Shown in pieces: positions 16,517 to 26,253 of a stretch of DNA of 64,000 bases (the first letter of the stretch is position 1; each line of letters starts with the position of its first letter). Under the pieces are notes generated by a model that searched no databases, was not told the origin of the DNA, and saw only the letters and a list, made by a program, of their open reading frames with translations. The stretch covers positions 3,162,001-3,226,000 of the forward strand of contig NZ_JAFBBS010000001.1 of assembly GCF_016907315.1 (NCBI RefSeq), read 5' to 3'. This DNA is from Microbacterium esteraromaticum (GTDB lineage Bacteria > Actinomycetota > Actinomycetes > Actinomycetales > Microbacteriaceae). A program made the translations under genes and the position numbers.

Positions 16517-18898
16517 ATGACGTCTGCAATACGGCGGGCCGGCGAGCATATCGGCCGGCTGGCGCTTCTCGCTTTCGTCGTCGCCGTCGTGGTCGCCGGT
16601 GTGGGCGGCATCGCCATCACCGCCGACCGGCTGCTGACTCGTGGCACCGCTGAGATTCTCCGCGACGCCGAACCCGCCGCCCGAAGCGTTCGCGTCGTCG
16701 CGACCGAAGCCGACGAGGCTGCCGCGCAGGACGAGAAGGTGCGGGATGCCATCGACCCGGCGTTCGAGGACGCTCCGATCACCATCGCCAGGCAGGTCTC
16801 GCTCGAGGTCTCGATCACTGCTCCGGACAGCGGCGCTTCGAAGCTCCGCGTTATGGCCGATGACCGCATCCCCGAGCTGGCTGAGATCACCTCGGGGGAG
16901 TGGCCGCAGCATCCCGGCGAGATCGCGCTTCCCGATGCCGCGGCGCAACTCCTCGGCGTCGGCGCGGGCGACCGACTGACCGTCGGCACACCCGGGGGCG
17001 AGCCTGTACCACCGGCCCGCGATCGCCCTGTGCTCGAGGTCGTCGGGACCTGGCGTGCACACGATCCCGCCGGCGTCGCCTGGCATGGCGATCCGTCCGT
17101 GGTGTCAGGCCAGAGCGACGGCGTGATCGGACCGGCGGTCGCCGCCGCCGACACCCTCGCCGCGCAGGCCGACTCGCCCACCGTGAGCTGGGAGATCACG
17201 CCGGCTCGCGTGGATCTCGCATCGCTCTCCGGTCTGCAGCGCGGTGTCGCCCGGCTCGACGCGCTGCCCGAGAAGGTCGACCCGGGCAGGGCGCAGAACA
17301 CACAGGTGGCGGGCACGCTCGCCCAGACGCTCGACAGACAGTCCGCCGCCGTCGCCGCCACACGCGGCCTGTTGATCGCACCTCAGCTGATCATCGCGCT
17401 GCTCGGGGCGCTCGTGCTCGGCATCGTGCTCTCGTCGCTCTCGACCGCACGAGCGGACGAGCTCGGACTGCTTCGCGCTCGCGGCGCATCCGCGCGTCGG
17501 CTCGCGCTCTCCGCGGCGGGAGAGACCGCGGTCTTCGCTCTCACAGGCGCGGCGATCGCGATCGTCGCGCTCGCGATGCTCATCGGGCTGTCCTCAGAGG
17601 TGGTGCTCCTCGCCGGCGGTGCCGTCGTGGCCGCGGCGCTGATGGCCGCACTGCTCACGGTGCGCAGCGCCCGGCGCGCCGACGCGGTGCGGCCAGACGC
17701 ACAGCGCAGCGACGCCGGCCTCCGGTCGCTGACCGCCCTGCTGCTGCCGGCCGGCGTCGCGATCGCGCTTGGCGCACTCGCCGGCTGGCAGCTGTTCACG
17801 ACCCGCACCGTGGTGCGCCCAGACGGCACGACCGAGCCCCTGGCGGCCGCCGCGCCGACTCTGCTGCTCATCGCCGCGTGCGTGCTCGCCCCGCTCGCGG
17901 CCGGGCCGCTGGCTGCCCTGAGCGAGCGGCTGCTGCGCGGCTCAAGAGGCATCACACCGATCCTGCCTCTGCGTCAGCTGGCCAGGCGCATGAACACCGT
18001 CGCCGTCGCGATCCTCTGTCTTTCGCTGGCGGCGGCTGCCGCGGCTCTCGCCGCGATGGCTCCCTTCGCCTCCGACGCCGCAGAGCAGCGAACGACTCGT
18101 GCGATGCTCGGCGAAGACGTCCGTCTGATCTCGGCCGACGAACTGGCCATCTCGGCGACGGAGGCCGAGAAGTGGAACGGCGTGAGTTCGGCGTCAGACG
18201 TCCTCTACACACCGCTCACCGTCGGTTCCGACACCGCCACCCTCGTGGCCGGGCCCGAGGCGGCCGTCGGTCTCACCGCGCCGTTGCCGGCCTCCTCCGG
18301 CGAGACCCTTCCGGCGCAGATCACCGCGAGTCTCGCCGACCGGCTCGGGGCCGAGCAGGGCACGACGTTCACCGCCCGCATCCGCTCGATCAATCAGCCG
18401 GTGTCGATCGTGGTGGCCGGTGTCGTCGACTCGCTGCCAGGCGTCGGCTCCGGCCTCGGCGTCGCCACCGAGCCGACCGCGCTCGAGCGACTGGGGCTCG
18501 AGAGGCCGGCGAACGAGCTCTGGCTGAGCAGCGACGACCCGCCGCGCGTCGCGGAACTGCTCCGCGCGCAGGCCGTCCAACCGGTGCGCATCCTCACCGC
18601 AGCGCAGGTCAGTGCCGCCCCGGTCACCTCTCTTGCGCAGAGGATGCTCACCGCCGGTGCTCTCGTCGCGGCTCTGCTCGGCGCGATCGGGTTCGTAGCG
18701 GCGACTTCCGCCACCGCGCGCGCCCGACGTGACGAGGCGCTGGTGCTGCGGGCGCTCGGACTCGTGCCATCCGCGCACCGTGCGATGCGGATGGGCGAGA
18801 ACATGGGCATCGCGCTGTACGCGGTGGTCACGGGCGCGATCTTGGGAGCCGCGGTCGCTGGCTCCATGCTGCCCATCGTGCTGGGGGTCGGCTCATGA
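16517..18898 (+). CDS. ABC transporter permease, FtsX-like (first of pair)
   Basis: This large permease (about 793 aa from ATG 16517) has an N-terminal helix (LALLAFVVAVVVAGVGGIAI), a long extracytoplasmic domain to about residue 280, a group of helices around 290-500 with a cytoplasmic FtsX loop, a second extracytoplasmic domain, and terminal helices. LLRARGASARRLALSAAGET is the MacB/FtsX-type coupling region. The start could also be GTG 16478. The stop overlaps the second permease gene (ATGA). With the next three genes it forms a complete two-permease, two-ATPase importer/exporter of unknown substrate. FtsX-type systems often move lipids or peptides or transmit mechanical work. Confidence 0.85.
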   Translation: MTSAIRRAGEHIGRLALLAFVVAVVVAGVGGIAITADRLLTRGTAEILRDAEPAARSVRVVATEADEAAAQDEKVRDAIDPAFEDAPITIARQVSLEVSITAPDSGASKLRVMADDRIPELAEITSGEWPQHPGEIALPDAAAQLLGVGAGDRLTVGTPGGEPVPPARDRPVLEVVGTWRAHDPAGVAWHGDPSVVSGQSDGVIGPAVAAADTLAAQADSPTVSWEITPARVDLASLSGLQRGVARLDALPEKVDPGRAQNTQVAGTLAQTLDRQSAAVAATRGLLIAPQLIIALLGALVLGIVLSSLSTARADELGLLRARGASARRLALSAAGETAVFALTGAAIAIVALAMLIGLSSEVVLLAGGAVVAAALMAALLTVRSARRADAVRPDAQRSDAGLRSLTALLLPAGVAIALGALAGWQLFTTRTVVRPDGTTEPLAAAAPTLLLIAACVLAPLAAGPLAALSERLLRGSRGITPILPLRQLARRMNTVAVAILCLSLAAAAAALAAMAPFASDAAEQRTTRAMLGEDVRLISADELAISATEAEKWNGVSSASDVLYTPLTVGSDTATLVAGPEAAVGLTAPLPASSGETLPAQITASLADRLGAEQGTTFTARIRSINQPVSIVVAGVVDSLPGVGSGLGVATEPTALERLGLERPANELWLSSDDPPRVAELLRAQAVQPVRILTAAQVSAAPVTSLAQRMLTAGALVAALLGAIGFVAATSATARARRDEALVLRALGLVPSAHRAMRMGENMGIALYAVVTGAILGAAVAGSMLPIVLGVGS

Positions 18899-21594
18899 TC
18901 TCCTCGATTCGACTCGCACTGCGTGGCGCGGCGACGACGCCGGCGCTGTCGATGTTCCTCGTGATCGTCATCGCCGGGCTGTCGTATCTGGGAGTCGCCG
19001 CGCCGCTGGTGCTCGAGCAGGGCCGCACCGCGACCATCCAGAACGCGGCCACCGCGCTTCCGCAGATCAGCCGCTGGCTCGCGGCGACTGCACCCGGACT
19101 TCCCTCGTTCGATGCGACCTCCGACCCGGAGGCAGGTGTCTGGGGGTCGGCGCTCTCGACCATCGGCGAGGCGGGCCGGCAGCAGCCGGCGCCGCTGCGC
19201 GCCCTGCTCGGCGAGCCGCGGCTGATGATGGCGATCGATCCGCAGTTCTCGATCGATCCTGATCCTGCGCGCACCGACCCTGTGCCTATCAACAAGATCG
19301 CGCTCGTGTCCGAAGTGGGATTTCAGAGCCGCATCGCCGTGGCTGACGGACGCCTGCCGGAGGTCACCGATCCGTCGGTGAGAGTGGAGGTAGCGCTCAC
19401 GACGGAGGTCGCCGAGCAGCTGGCGTGGCCGGTCGGCACCGAGCGGCTGTGGGACGGCCGCACGGTGCTGCTCACCGGCACCGTCACCGCCGTCGATCCG
19501 GATGCACCGGACTGGGCGTTCATCCCCGGCTCACTGCGCCCCGTGCTCGAGGTCAGCTCCACCGGAGATCAGATCCTGGTGGGTGCGGCATTCATGCACG
19601 TGGATGAGGTCGCGGCACTCGAGGATCGCATGCGCGACGTCAAGGTCACCTCATGGATTCCGCTGGACACCGACCAGATCACCGCGGCGAATGCCGCGAC
19701 GGTGGCAGCTCAGCTGAGACTGCTCACCGCCGAGCCGATCGAGCTGCCGATGGCCACCGACAGCTTCTACAACAGAGGACTGTCGTTCTCCTCGGGGCTG
19801 CCCCGCGTGATCGGCGACGGCGTGACCCGAGGTCAGGCGATGACCGCGGTGGTCGCCGTTGCGGCTGTGGGACCGGTCGCCGTCGCCCTGGTCGTGCTCG
19901 CACTCGTCACCCGGCTCATCGCCGTCCGACGCGTCGGTCCGGTGCGCGTGCTGCGTGCTCGAGGCGCGTCGACGGCCCGGCTCATCGTTCTTCTCGGTGG
20001 CGAAGGCGCCGCACTCGGCCTTATCGGCGCCGTTATCGGCTCGGCTGCGGCTGCTGTCGAGCCCGGCCTGCTGGCCAGCTGGGTGCTGCTGATCCCGGTG
20101 CTCCTCGCGGCTGTGCCGGCCCTGGTGCTGCCGTGGGGCGTGCTGACCGATGCCGAGCGGCACCAGCGCCAGGACCTCGGCGTCACCGCACGCCGAGGAT
20201 CATCGCGCCTGATCGCAGAACTGCTCTTCCTCGCGCTGACGGTCGTGCTCGTCGCGCTCGTCGCCGCGCGACCGGGCGGGGCCGATGCCGACCCGCTGCT
20301 GCTCGCTCTGCCGGTGGTGCTCGGTGCATCCGCCAGCATCCTGTGCCTGCGCGTGCTGCCGCAGGTGCTGCTGCTCGCCGAGCGGCGAGGTCGTCGACGC
20401 GCGTCGCTCACAGCGCTCCTCGGCCCTGCACGGGCGCGACGCGACCCCCTCGTGAGAGCTGCACCCGTGCTCGCCGTCGTCATCGGTCTCGGCGTGGCCG
20501 TCTTCTCGGTGGCGTTCGCCTCCACCGTGACGCGCGGCATCGAGCGCTCAGCGGTGATGGACGTCGGAGCCGATGTCCGCGTCGACGCCTCGTACATCAC
20601 GGAGAACGCTGCCGAGCGCGTCGCCCAGCTCGAGGGGGTCGGCCGGATGGCCGCGCTGCGGGGCGACTCGACCGTGGAGGCCGAGACGGCGTCGGAGAAT
20701 CAGCGAGCTCACGTCTACACGATCGACACAGCGGAGTTCGCGAAGACGCAGCAGGGCCTTCCCGCTGCGCTCCCGCTGCCGGCATCGCTCGCAGAGCCGG
20801 CTGACGGCGATCGGGTTCCTGTCGTCGTGTCCCAGGCGCTGCTTGAGCGTCTGGGAGTCGATGCCCGCGGGGACCTCGAGGGGATCGAGCTCGAGGTCGC
20901 GGGCAGGAGCGTGCACGTCGTGGCGGTCGCTCCCGCACAGGTGCCCTTCGGGACGGCCGAGCAATGGGTGATCGTCGACACCGGGAACGCGCGAGCGCTT
21001 GGACAGCGCAACATCGGCGTTTCTCAGCTCTATCTGTCTGTCAGCGCGAACGCCGACGCCGACGCGGTCGGTGCGGCCGCGGTGAGCGAGGTGGCAGGCG
21101 ATGCCGCCTTCACCACACCGGCTCGCGCCGCCGCGGTGCACGAGCAGGATCCCGCGTTCTCGGTCGTGCAGAGCGCTCTGCTGGCCGCGAGCGGCATCGT
21201 CGCCGTGCTGCTCGCTGTCGCGGTGGTCGCCATGCTCGTGCTCGGCGCCGTGCCGCGGGCCAGGATGCTCGCGATACTGCGCGCCCTCGGTCATCCGCCG
21301 CGAGGAGAGGGGCGGCTGGTGACCTGGGAAGTCGCCCCCGCGCTGCTGCTCGCCCTGCCGTTCGGTGCGGGCGTCGGCATCTCGATGGCATGGCTCGTGA
21401 TCCCGCAGCTCGACCTGCGTGGCTTCGTCGGCGGGTCGACCCAGCCCCCCGTCGAACTCGGCGGCATGTGGCCTGTCGTCGTCGTGGTCGGGTTCGCGCT
21501 CGTGTCAGCCGTCGCGGTGATCGCGGCAACGGCGCTCGCATCGCGCCTCGGCACGGCGACCGCGGTGAGAGACGGCGATGAGCGGGACCAGTGA
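18895..21594 (+). CDS. ABC transporter permease, FtsX-like (second of pair)
   Basis: This 899-aa membrane protein is of the same design as the preceding permease: one N-terminal helix, a large external domain (about residues 40-310), helices with VLRARGASTARLIVLLGGEG as the ATPase-contact loop, a second external domain, and three C-terminal helices. The ATG overlaps the upstream stop, and the 3' end lies close to the first ATPase gene. The two permeases probably form a heterodimer in the membrane. The cargo is unknown. Confidence 0.85.
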   Translation: MISSIRLALRGAATTPALSMFLVIVIAGLSYLGVAAPLVLEQGRTATIQNAATALPQISRWLAATAPGLPSFDATSDPEAGVWGSALSTIGEAGRQQPAPLRALLGEPRLMMAIDPQFSIDPDPARTDPVPINKIALVSEVGFQSRIAVADGRLPEVTDPSVRVEVALTTEVAEQLAWPVGTERLWDGRTVLLTGTVTAVDPDAPDWAFIPGSLRPVLEVSSTGDQILVGAAFMHVDEVAALEDRMRDVKVTSWIPLDTDQITAANAATVAAQLRLLTAEPIELPMATDSFYNRGLSFSSGLPRVIGDGVTRGQAMTAVVAVAAVGPVAVALVVLALVTRLIAVRRVGPVRVLRARGASTARLIVLLGGEGAALGLIGAVIGSAAAAVEPGLLASWVLLIPVLLAAVPALVLPWGVLTDAERHQRQDLGVTARRGSSRLIAELLFLALTVVLVALVAARPGGADADPLLLALPVVLGASASILCLRVLPQVLLLAERRGRRRASLTALLGPARARRDPLVRAAPVLAVVIGLGVAVFSVAFASTVTRGIERSAVMDVGADVRVDASYITENAAERVAQLEGVGRMAALRGDSTVEAETASENQRAHVYTIDTAEFAKTQQGLPAALPLPASLAEPADGDRVPVVVSQALLERLGVDARGDLEGIELEVAGRSVHVVAVAPAQVPFGTAEQWVIVDTGNARALGQRNIGVSQLYLSVSANADADAVGAAAVSEVAGDAAFTTPARAAAVHEQDPAFSVVQSALLAASGIVAVLLAVAVVAMLVLGAVPRARMLAILRALGHPPRGEGRLVTWEVAPALLLALPFGAGVGISMAWLVIPQLDLRGFVGGSTQPPVELGGMWPVVVVVGFALVSAVAVIAATALASRLGTATAVRDGDERDQ

Positions 21595-21622
21595 TGGTGA
21601 TCGTGGCGAGAGGATGGACGAC

Positions 21623-22528
21623 ATGACCGAGGGCGCGATCGTGTGCGAGGGACTCGTGCGCATCTTCACGGCACAGGGCGTGGAGGTGCAGGCCCTGCAG
21701 GGGCTCGACCTGCGCATGGCTGCGGGTGACATGGTGGCCCTGGTGGGCGCATCCGGGTCGGGCAAGAGCACCCTGCTCGGCATCCTCGCCGGGCTCGACC
21801 AGCCGACCGCGGGCGCGGCGCGCGTGGCCGGACACGATCTGGTCACCATGAAGGGCGCCGAGCGCCTGGCCTACCGCCGCAGCAGCGTGGGCTTCGTGTG
21901 GCAGCAGTCAGCCCGCAACCTTCTGCCGTATATGACCGCGCGAGAGAACATCGCGATGGTGCACGATGTCGCGGGCGTCGTGCCCCGCCCCGAGCGCACG
22001 GCGGCGGGTGATGAGCTGCTGGAACTGCTCGACGCGGCCGATGTGGCCGACAAGCGCCCTGCGCAGATGTCGGGCGGGCAGAGGCAGCGCGTCGCGATCG
22101 CCGTCGCCTTAGCCAACAGGCCGCGCGTGCTGCTCGCCGACGAGCCGACGGGAGAGCTCGACGAGCAGACCAGTGCCGAAGTGCTGGCTGCGATGGAGAC
22201 GGTCAACCGTGAACGGGGCGTGACGACGCTGATCGTCACGCACGACACCGGTGTCACCGAGCACGTCGAGCGCACGGTGCGCATCCGCGACGGCCGCACC
22301 TCGACCGAGACGCTGCGCAGCGACGCCACTGATCACGAGGGCCGAGCGGTGCGCACCGCTCGGGAGTACGCGCTGCTCGACAGGGCGGGGCGCATGCAGC
22401 TGCCCGCCGATTTCGTCGCCGCGCTCGACCTGCGGGAGCGCGTGCAGCTCAGCCTCGAGCCCGACCACGTGCGCGTCGCGCCGGCACAGTCCGCCGCACA
22501 ACACGGCGAACCTACGGAGGATGCCTGA
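21623..22528 (+). CDS. ABC transporter ATP-binding protein with C-terminal AbrB-like extension
   Basis: A MacB/LolD-type ATPase: Walker A GASGSGKST, Q-loop VWQQSARNLLPYM, signature MSGGQRQRVAIA, Walker B VLLADEPTGELDE and switch VTHDTG. After the normal domain end (about residue 215) an extra 80 residues include EYALLDRAGRMQLPADFVAA and LDLRERVQLSLEPDHVRV. These resemble one swapped-hairpin SpoVT/AbrB unit, a feature seen in some actinobacterial ABC ATPases. ATG 21623 is preferred because GAGAGG lies 9 nt upstream; ATG 21578 and 21614 are in-frame alternatives. The gene overlaps the next ATPase start by one base. Confidence 0.88.
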   Translation: MTEGAIVCEGLVRIFTAQGVEVQALQGLDLRMAAGDMVALVGASGSGKSTLLGILAGLDQPTAGAARVAGHDLVTMKGAERLAYRRSSVGFVWQQSARNLLPYMTARENIAMVHDVAGVVPRPERTAAGDELLELLDAADVADKRPAQMSGGQRQRVAIAVALANRPRVLLADEPTGELDEQTSAEVLAAMETVNRERGVTTLIVTHDTGVTEHVERTVRIRDGRTSTETLRSDATDHEGRAVRTAREYALLDRAGRMQLPADFVAALDLRERVQLSLEPDHVRVAPAQSAAQHGEPTEDA

Positions 22529-23289
22529 TGGATGCTGTGCTGAGGGCGGAGTCCCTGACGCGGGTGTTCCCGAGTTCGGGCGGTGACGTCGTCGCCGTGC
22601 GTGACGCCGAGTTCGCGGTGCAGGCCGGTGAGCTCGTGGTGATCGCGGGGCGCTCCGGCGCAGGCAAGACGACGCTGCTCACCATGCTGGGTGGTCTCGA
22701 CCGCCCGACCTCCGGGCGGGTGCTCATCGACGGCGCAGACCTGGCGGACCCGAAGACCGATGTCGCGGCGCTGCGCGGTTCTCGTATCGCATCGATCTTC
22801 CAGACGGCGGGACTCATCCCGGTGCTGTCCGCCTCCGAGAACGTCGAAGTGCCTTTGCGGATCCGGCGGGTCGATCCGGCCGAGCGCGACCGCCGCGTGG
22901 CCGAAGCGCTCCGCGACGTCGGTCTCGACGAGCACGCTCGGCAGCGCCCGGGCGAGCTGTCGGGTGGGCAGCAGCAGCGTGTGGGCATCGCACGGGCCCT
23001 CGTCATGCAGCCGGGCATCCTGCTCGCCGACGAGCCGACCGCTCAGCTCGACAGCGAGACCGGTGCCCAGATCATGGATCTCATCGCCCGGCTCGTGCAC
23101 GAGCGCGGCACCGCAGCAGTGGTCGCCACCCACGATCCGGCGATGCTCGCGCGCGCCGACCGCGTGCTCGAGCTGCACGACGGCGAGCTCCGCCGCAGGT
23201 CGCCGAGAAGGGACGCCAGGCGGGCGGCGCTGCAGAGCACGTCCGTGTTCACCGACGTGCCGCCGCCCTCATTCCCGACGTCGCCGTAG
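22528..23289 (+). CDS. ABC transporter ATP-binding protein
   Basis: The 253-aa ATPase is of the MacB/LolD type: Walker A GRSGAGKTT, Q-loop FQTAGLIPVLSASENVEVPL, signature LSGGQQQRVGIARAL, Walker B ILLADEPTAQLD and ATHDP. The ATG shares a base with the stop of the first ATPase (TGATG), so the last gene of the four-gene operon is translationally coupled. Two different ATPases with two different permeases suggest a heteromeric complex. Its 3' end overlaps the converging PRC-barrel gene by 21 bp. Confidence 0.9.
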   Translation: MDAVLRAESLTRVFPSSGGDVVAVRDAEFAVQAGELVVIAGRSGAGKTTLLTMLGGLDRPTSGRVLIDGADLADPKTDVAALRGSRIASIFQTAGLIPVLSASENVEVPLRIRRVDPAERDRRVAEALRDVGLDEHARQRPGELSGGQQQRVGIARALVMQPGILLADEPTAQLDSETGAQIMDLIARLVHERGTAAVVATHDPAMLARADRVLELHDGELRRRSPRRDARRAALQSTSVFTDVPPPSFPTSP

Positions 23290-23937
23290 GCCCTCGCCGT
23301 CGAGATCGCGTGGCCGCTCGTCCGCTGAGCTGGCCCTCGATTCGTCGACCCGGTCCGCGCGCGTCTCCTCCGCCGTCTCGTAGCGGGTCTGCTCTACAGC
23401 CGAGTCACGATCGAGGGTTCCGTCGTCTCGTGACGACGGGGGAGCGGTGCCTGTCCGCTCATCCGTGACGACGTACCTGTGCACGCGGATCCGCCTGCGC
23501 GGAGGGCGCTGATCGGCTCGATCGGCGGCTTCGTCCGCGCGGGCCGCGTCCGGAGCGGTGCCCCGCTCGTGCACCGGCCGGAGCGGTTCCGCATCCTCGG
23601 CATCGCGTGAGTCGTCCTCGCCGCGGCCCCCGTCGCCGTAGTGGTCCTGGATGCGGTCGATGTCGTCGTCCGTCAGCGTGCCGTCGGCATCGATGCGAGG
23701 AGCGCTCTTGACCGTGTCCTTGTCGTACTCCACATGGAGCACCTCGCCGTCGAAGTCCGCGTCGCGCAAAGGCACGAACGACTCCGCCCTGCCGAACCAG
23801 CCGGTGGTGACACCGACGAACAGCGGATCACCGCCATCCGGGTCCACGTACACGTGCTTCACGGTGCCGATCTTCGATCCGTCGGCGTCGACGACATCTG
23901 CGTCGAACAGGCTGTTGATCCTGTATGAATCGATCAT
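23269..23937 (-). CDS. PRC-barrel domain protein
   Basis: Residues 1-80 form a PRC barrel (VVDADGSKIGTVKHVYVDPD, then GVTTGWFGRAESFVPLRDAD), a small beta-fold found in RimM, photosynthetic reaction centres and stress proteins. The rest of the 222 residues is a very charged Arg/Asp/Glu-rich, probably disordered tail. Such proteins are common next to stress and general-response genes in actinobacteria. It converges on the ABC operon with a 21-bp overlap and lies 51 nt downstream of the membrane-protein gene, with which it may be co-transcribed. Exact role unknown. Confidence 0.8.
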   Translation of the reverse strand: MIDSYRINSLFDADVVDADGSKIGTVKHVYVDPDGGDPLFVGVTTGWFGRAESFVPLRDADFDGEVLHVEYDKDTVKSAPRIDADGTLTDDDIDRIQDHYGDGGRGEDDSRDAEDAEPLRPVHERGTAPDAARADEAADRADQRPPRRRIRVHRYVVTDERTGTAPPSSRDDGTLDRDSAVEQTRYETAEETRADRVDESRASSADERPRDLDGEGLRRRRE

Positions 23938-23988
23938 GGGTTGCCTTCCTGTCGGGCGACGGTCCCGCCGCTCCGGTCCGTCGGTGGT

Positions 23989-24624
23989 TCAGCGTCCGAG
24001 ACCAACGCGGTCCACCCGACGGTGGTAGCGCATGCCGCCAATGCCGCCGAGAACCGCGCCTCCCAGACTGACGAGCGCCACGACGATCGCGGTGACGATG
24101 CCGGTGGCCGTGAGGGTGCCCTCGTCCACGGGGATGCGCGGGAAGCTGTTCAGCTGTCCGAGGACGTTGAACTGGGAACCGGCGACGGCGGCGATGACCG
24201 CCACCACGATCGCGATGACGATCGCCCAGATCCAGACGGCCAGACCCTGCTTCGCCCCGGAGAATCGCGCCATGCGACCGGCGACGTAGCCTCCGCAGTA
24301 GTAGGCGACGAACAGAACGACGGCCAGCGCGATGGCGCCGATGATCGTGACGGTCTGGGCGTTCGCCCCGATCTCCTCAGCGGCATCCTCGACGTCGCCT
24401 TCTGTGACGCCCAGGCCGAGACCCGCCCCGACCGCGCTCAGAAGCGCCGTCAGAAGAACGGCTGTCCCGGTCGCAGTGAGCCAGCCGAAGAACGCTGAGC
24501 CCCACTTGAACCCGCCGAATCGCTCCTGCTCACGTTCCAGCGCCTCTTCGCGATGGGTGGGTCCTCGCTCGGCGGAAACGGCGGCGGGCTCACGGTCACG
24601 GGGATCCGGACTGGGTGTGCTCAT
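23989..24624 (-). CDS. Hypothetical membrane protein (four TM segments)
   Basis: The 211-aa protein starts MSTPSPDPRDRE after AGGAG (AGGAGTCGAG-ATG). After a charged cytoplasmic N-terminus (to about residue 45) come four hydrophobic segments: SAFFGWLTATGTAVLLTALL, IIGAIALAVVLFVAYYCGGY, LAVWIWAIVIAIVVAVIAAV and ATGIVTAIVVALVSLGGAVL. The layout resembles YrzE/TIGR04086-like stress-related membrane proteins, but the family is not certain. It probably shares a transcript with the downstream PRC-barrel gene. Confidence 0.75.
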   Translation of the reverse strand: MSTPSPDPRDREPAAVSAERGPTHREEALEREQERFGGFKWGSAFFGWLTATGTAVLLTALLSAVGAGLGLGVTEGDVEDAAEEIGANAQTVTIIGAIALAVVLFVAYYCGGYVAGRMARFSGAKQGLAVWIWAIVIAIVVAVIAAVAGSQFNVLGQLNSFPRIPVDEGTLTATGIVTAIVVALVSLGGAVLGGIGGMRYHRRVDRVGLGR

Positions 24625-24852
24625 CTCGACTCCTGACGTCTGGTGGGCGAAACGGACGGCGCCCACGTGATCCCCTCAGAGTCCGCCCTATGGCTCGCGG
24701 TTAGGAGGGGGTTGACCTCGCGGCACTCCAGGTGCTGTCTGTCGCGCCAGGCGGCCACGCCGGTCCTGGTCGCACCAGGCCGACGCATCCGCACCATTCG
24801 CCGTTACGCTGGCTTGATCCCCACCGCAGCCGAGCCAGCCCGAGGAGCCGCG

Positions 24853-25848
24853 ATGACGAATCTCGAGAAGAATCCGACGCTCAGCGTGCTCGAGCCGGGG
24901 GAGCCGTGCACCTCGGTCGAGGTGCTCACTCCTCGAGAGGTGCCGCTCGGCGGCATCCGGGCCATGACGGTCTACCGGACCCTGCCTCAGAAGCGTCGTT
25001 CGCTCGTCGGCGCCTGGTGCTTCCTCGACCACTACGGGCCCGATGATGTCGCCGTGACCGGCGGCATGGAGGTGCCCAGGCATCCGCACACCGGTCTCGC
25101 CACCGTCTCCTGGCTGTTCACCGGACGCATCGATCACCTCGACTCGAACGGCGTGGCGGCGGCCGTGCTGCCCGGCGAGCTCAACCTGATGATCGCAGGT
25201 CAGGGGATCACGCATCAGGAGATCAGCACACCCGAGACGGCCGTGCTGCACGGCGTGCAGCTCTGGTATGCCCTGCCTGATGCCTCGCGCTTCTCCACTC
25301 ACGGATTCGCGCACTACGCTCCCGAGCCCGTCGACCTCGACGGCGCGAGCGTGCGGGTGTTCATCGGCTCGATGCTCGGGTCCACCTCGCCGGTCGACAC
25401 CCGCACCCCTGACATGCTGGGCGCCGAGCTGATCCTGCGGCCCGGCGCACGGGTGACGCTGCCCGTGCGGCGTGACTTCGAACATGCGGCCCTCGCCGAG
25501 ACCGGGTCGATCTCCGTGAACGACGCTCCGGTGCAGCATCGCGAGCTCGGCTACGTGCCCACCGGCGCCGACACCATGGTGATCGCAGCCGGGGCCGAGG
25601 GCGCCAGGGTGATCCTGCTGGGCGGCGTGCCGCTGGGCGAGCAGATCGTGATGTGGTGGAACTTCATCGGGCGAAGCCACGACGAGATCGAGGAGTTCCG
25701 GCGTCGCTACCAGGCTGAACTGGGGTTCGACGATCCCGATCCCCGAGACGAGGGCAAGCCGGCTCTGTTCGGGCCGTACCCCGCGGGCCACCTCGCGCCT
25801 CTGCCCGCGCCCCCGCTGCCGACCGTCAGGCTGCGCCCCCGAGAGTAG
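24853..25848 (+). CDS. Pirin family protein
   Basis: The 331-aa bicupin has an N-terminal cupin carrying HPHTGLATVSWLFTGRIDHL and MIAGQGITHQEISTPE, whose histidines and glutamate bind the metal (usually Fe). The C-terminal pirin domain contains VILLGGVPLGEQIVMWWNF. Pirins act as quercetinase-like dioxygenases or as redox-dependent protein partners. GAGGAG lies before the ATG; TACGCT at about 24808 may be the -10. Its stop is one base from the stop of the converging DUF1304 gene. Confidence 0.9.
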   Translation: MTNLEKNPTLSVLEPGEPCTSVEVLTPREVPLGGIRAMTVYRTLPQKRRSLVGAWCFLDHYGPDDVAVTGGMEVPRHPHTGLATVSWLFTGRIDHLDSNGVAAAVLPGELNLMIAGQGITHQEISTPETAVLHGVQLWYALPDASRFSTHGFAHYAPEPVDLDGASVRVFIGSMLGSTSPVDTRTPDMLGAELILRPGARVTLPVRRDFEHAALAETGSISVNDAPVQHRELGYVPTGADTMVIAAGAEGARVILLGGVPLGEQIVMWWNFIGRSHDEIEEFRRRYQAELGFDDPDPRDEGKPALFGPYPAGHLAPLPAPPLPTVRLRPRE

Positions 25849-25849
25849 T

Positions 25850-26242
25850 TCAGACCTGCAGAGCGACCCCGATCGCCAGGCATATCACCGCGAGCAGCGG
25901 GAGCACGCCCTGCTTCAGAGCGGCTCCGCGCTTGTCGGGGCTCGAGACGAAGAGCACCGTCGCGGCGGCTGCCATCGAGCCGGCGCCGGCGAAGACGAGC
26001 GCCGTTCCGGCATCGTCGGCTCCGCTCACGATGAGGATGATGCCGATCGCCGTCGTCAGTGCCAGGAACAGGTTGTAGAACCCCTGGTTGTACGCCATCT
26101 CCTTCGTCGCCTGCGCCTCCTCGCGGGAGGTGCCGAACGTCGCCCGCACGCGCGGACTGGTCCACGCAAGCGACTCCATGTAGAAGATGTAGACGTGGAC
26201 GAGCGACGCGAGGCCGGCGAGGACGAGTGCAGTGAGGATCAT
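25850..26242 (-). CDS. DUF1304 family membrane protein
   Basis: The 130-aa protein has four predicted helices (ILTALVLAGLASLVHVYIFY, then FYNLFLALTTAIGIILIVSG, and two more). The conserved NQGFYNLFLA motif belongs to the DUF1304/YqjF-like family of unknown role. ATG 26242 is the family start; the frame is open upstream without homology. It lies 11 nt behind a small GNAT gene and forms a minus-strand run with that and an AhpD-like gene, suggesting a stress-related operon. Confidence 0.88.
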   Translation of the reverse strand: MILTALVLAGLASLVHVYIFYMESLAWTSPRVRATFGTSREEAQATKEMAYNQGFYNLFLALTTAIGIILIVSGADDAGTALVFAGAGSMAAAATVLFVSSPDKRGAALKQGVLPLLAVICLAIGVALQV

Positions 26243-26253
26243 GATGGCGCCCT

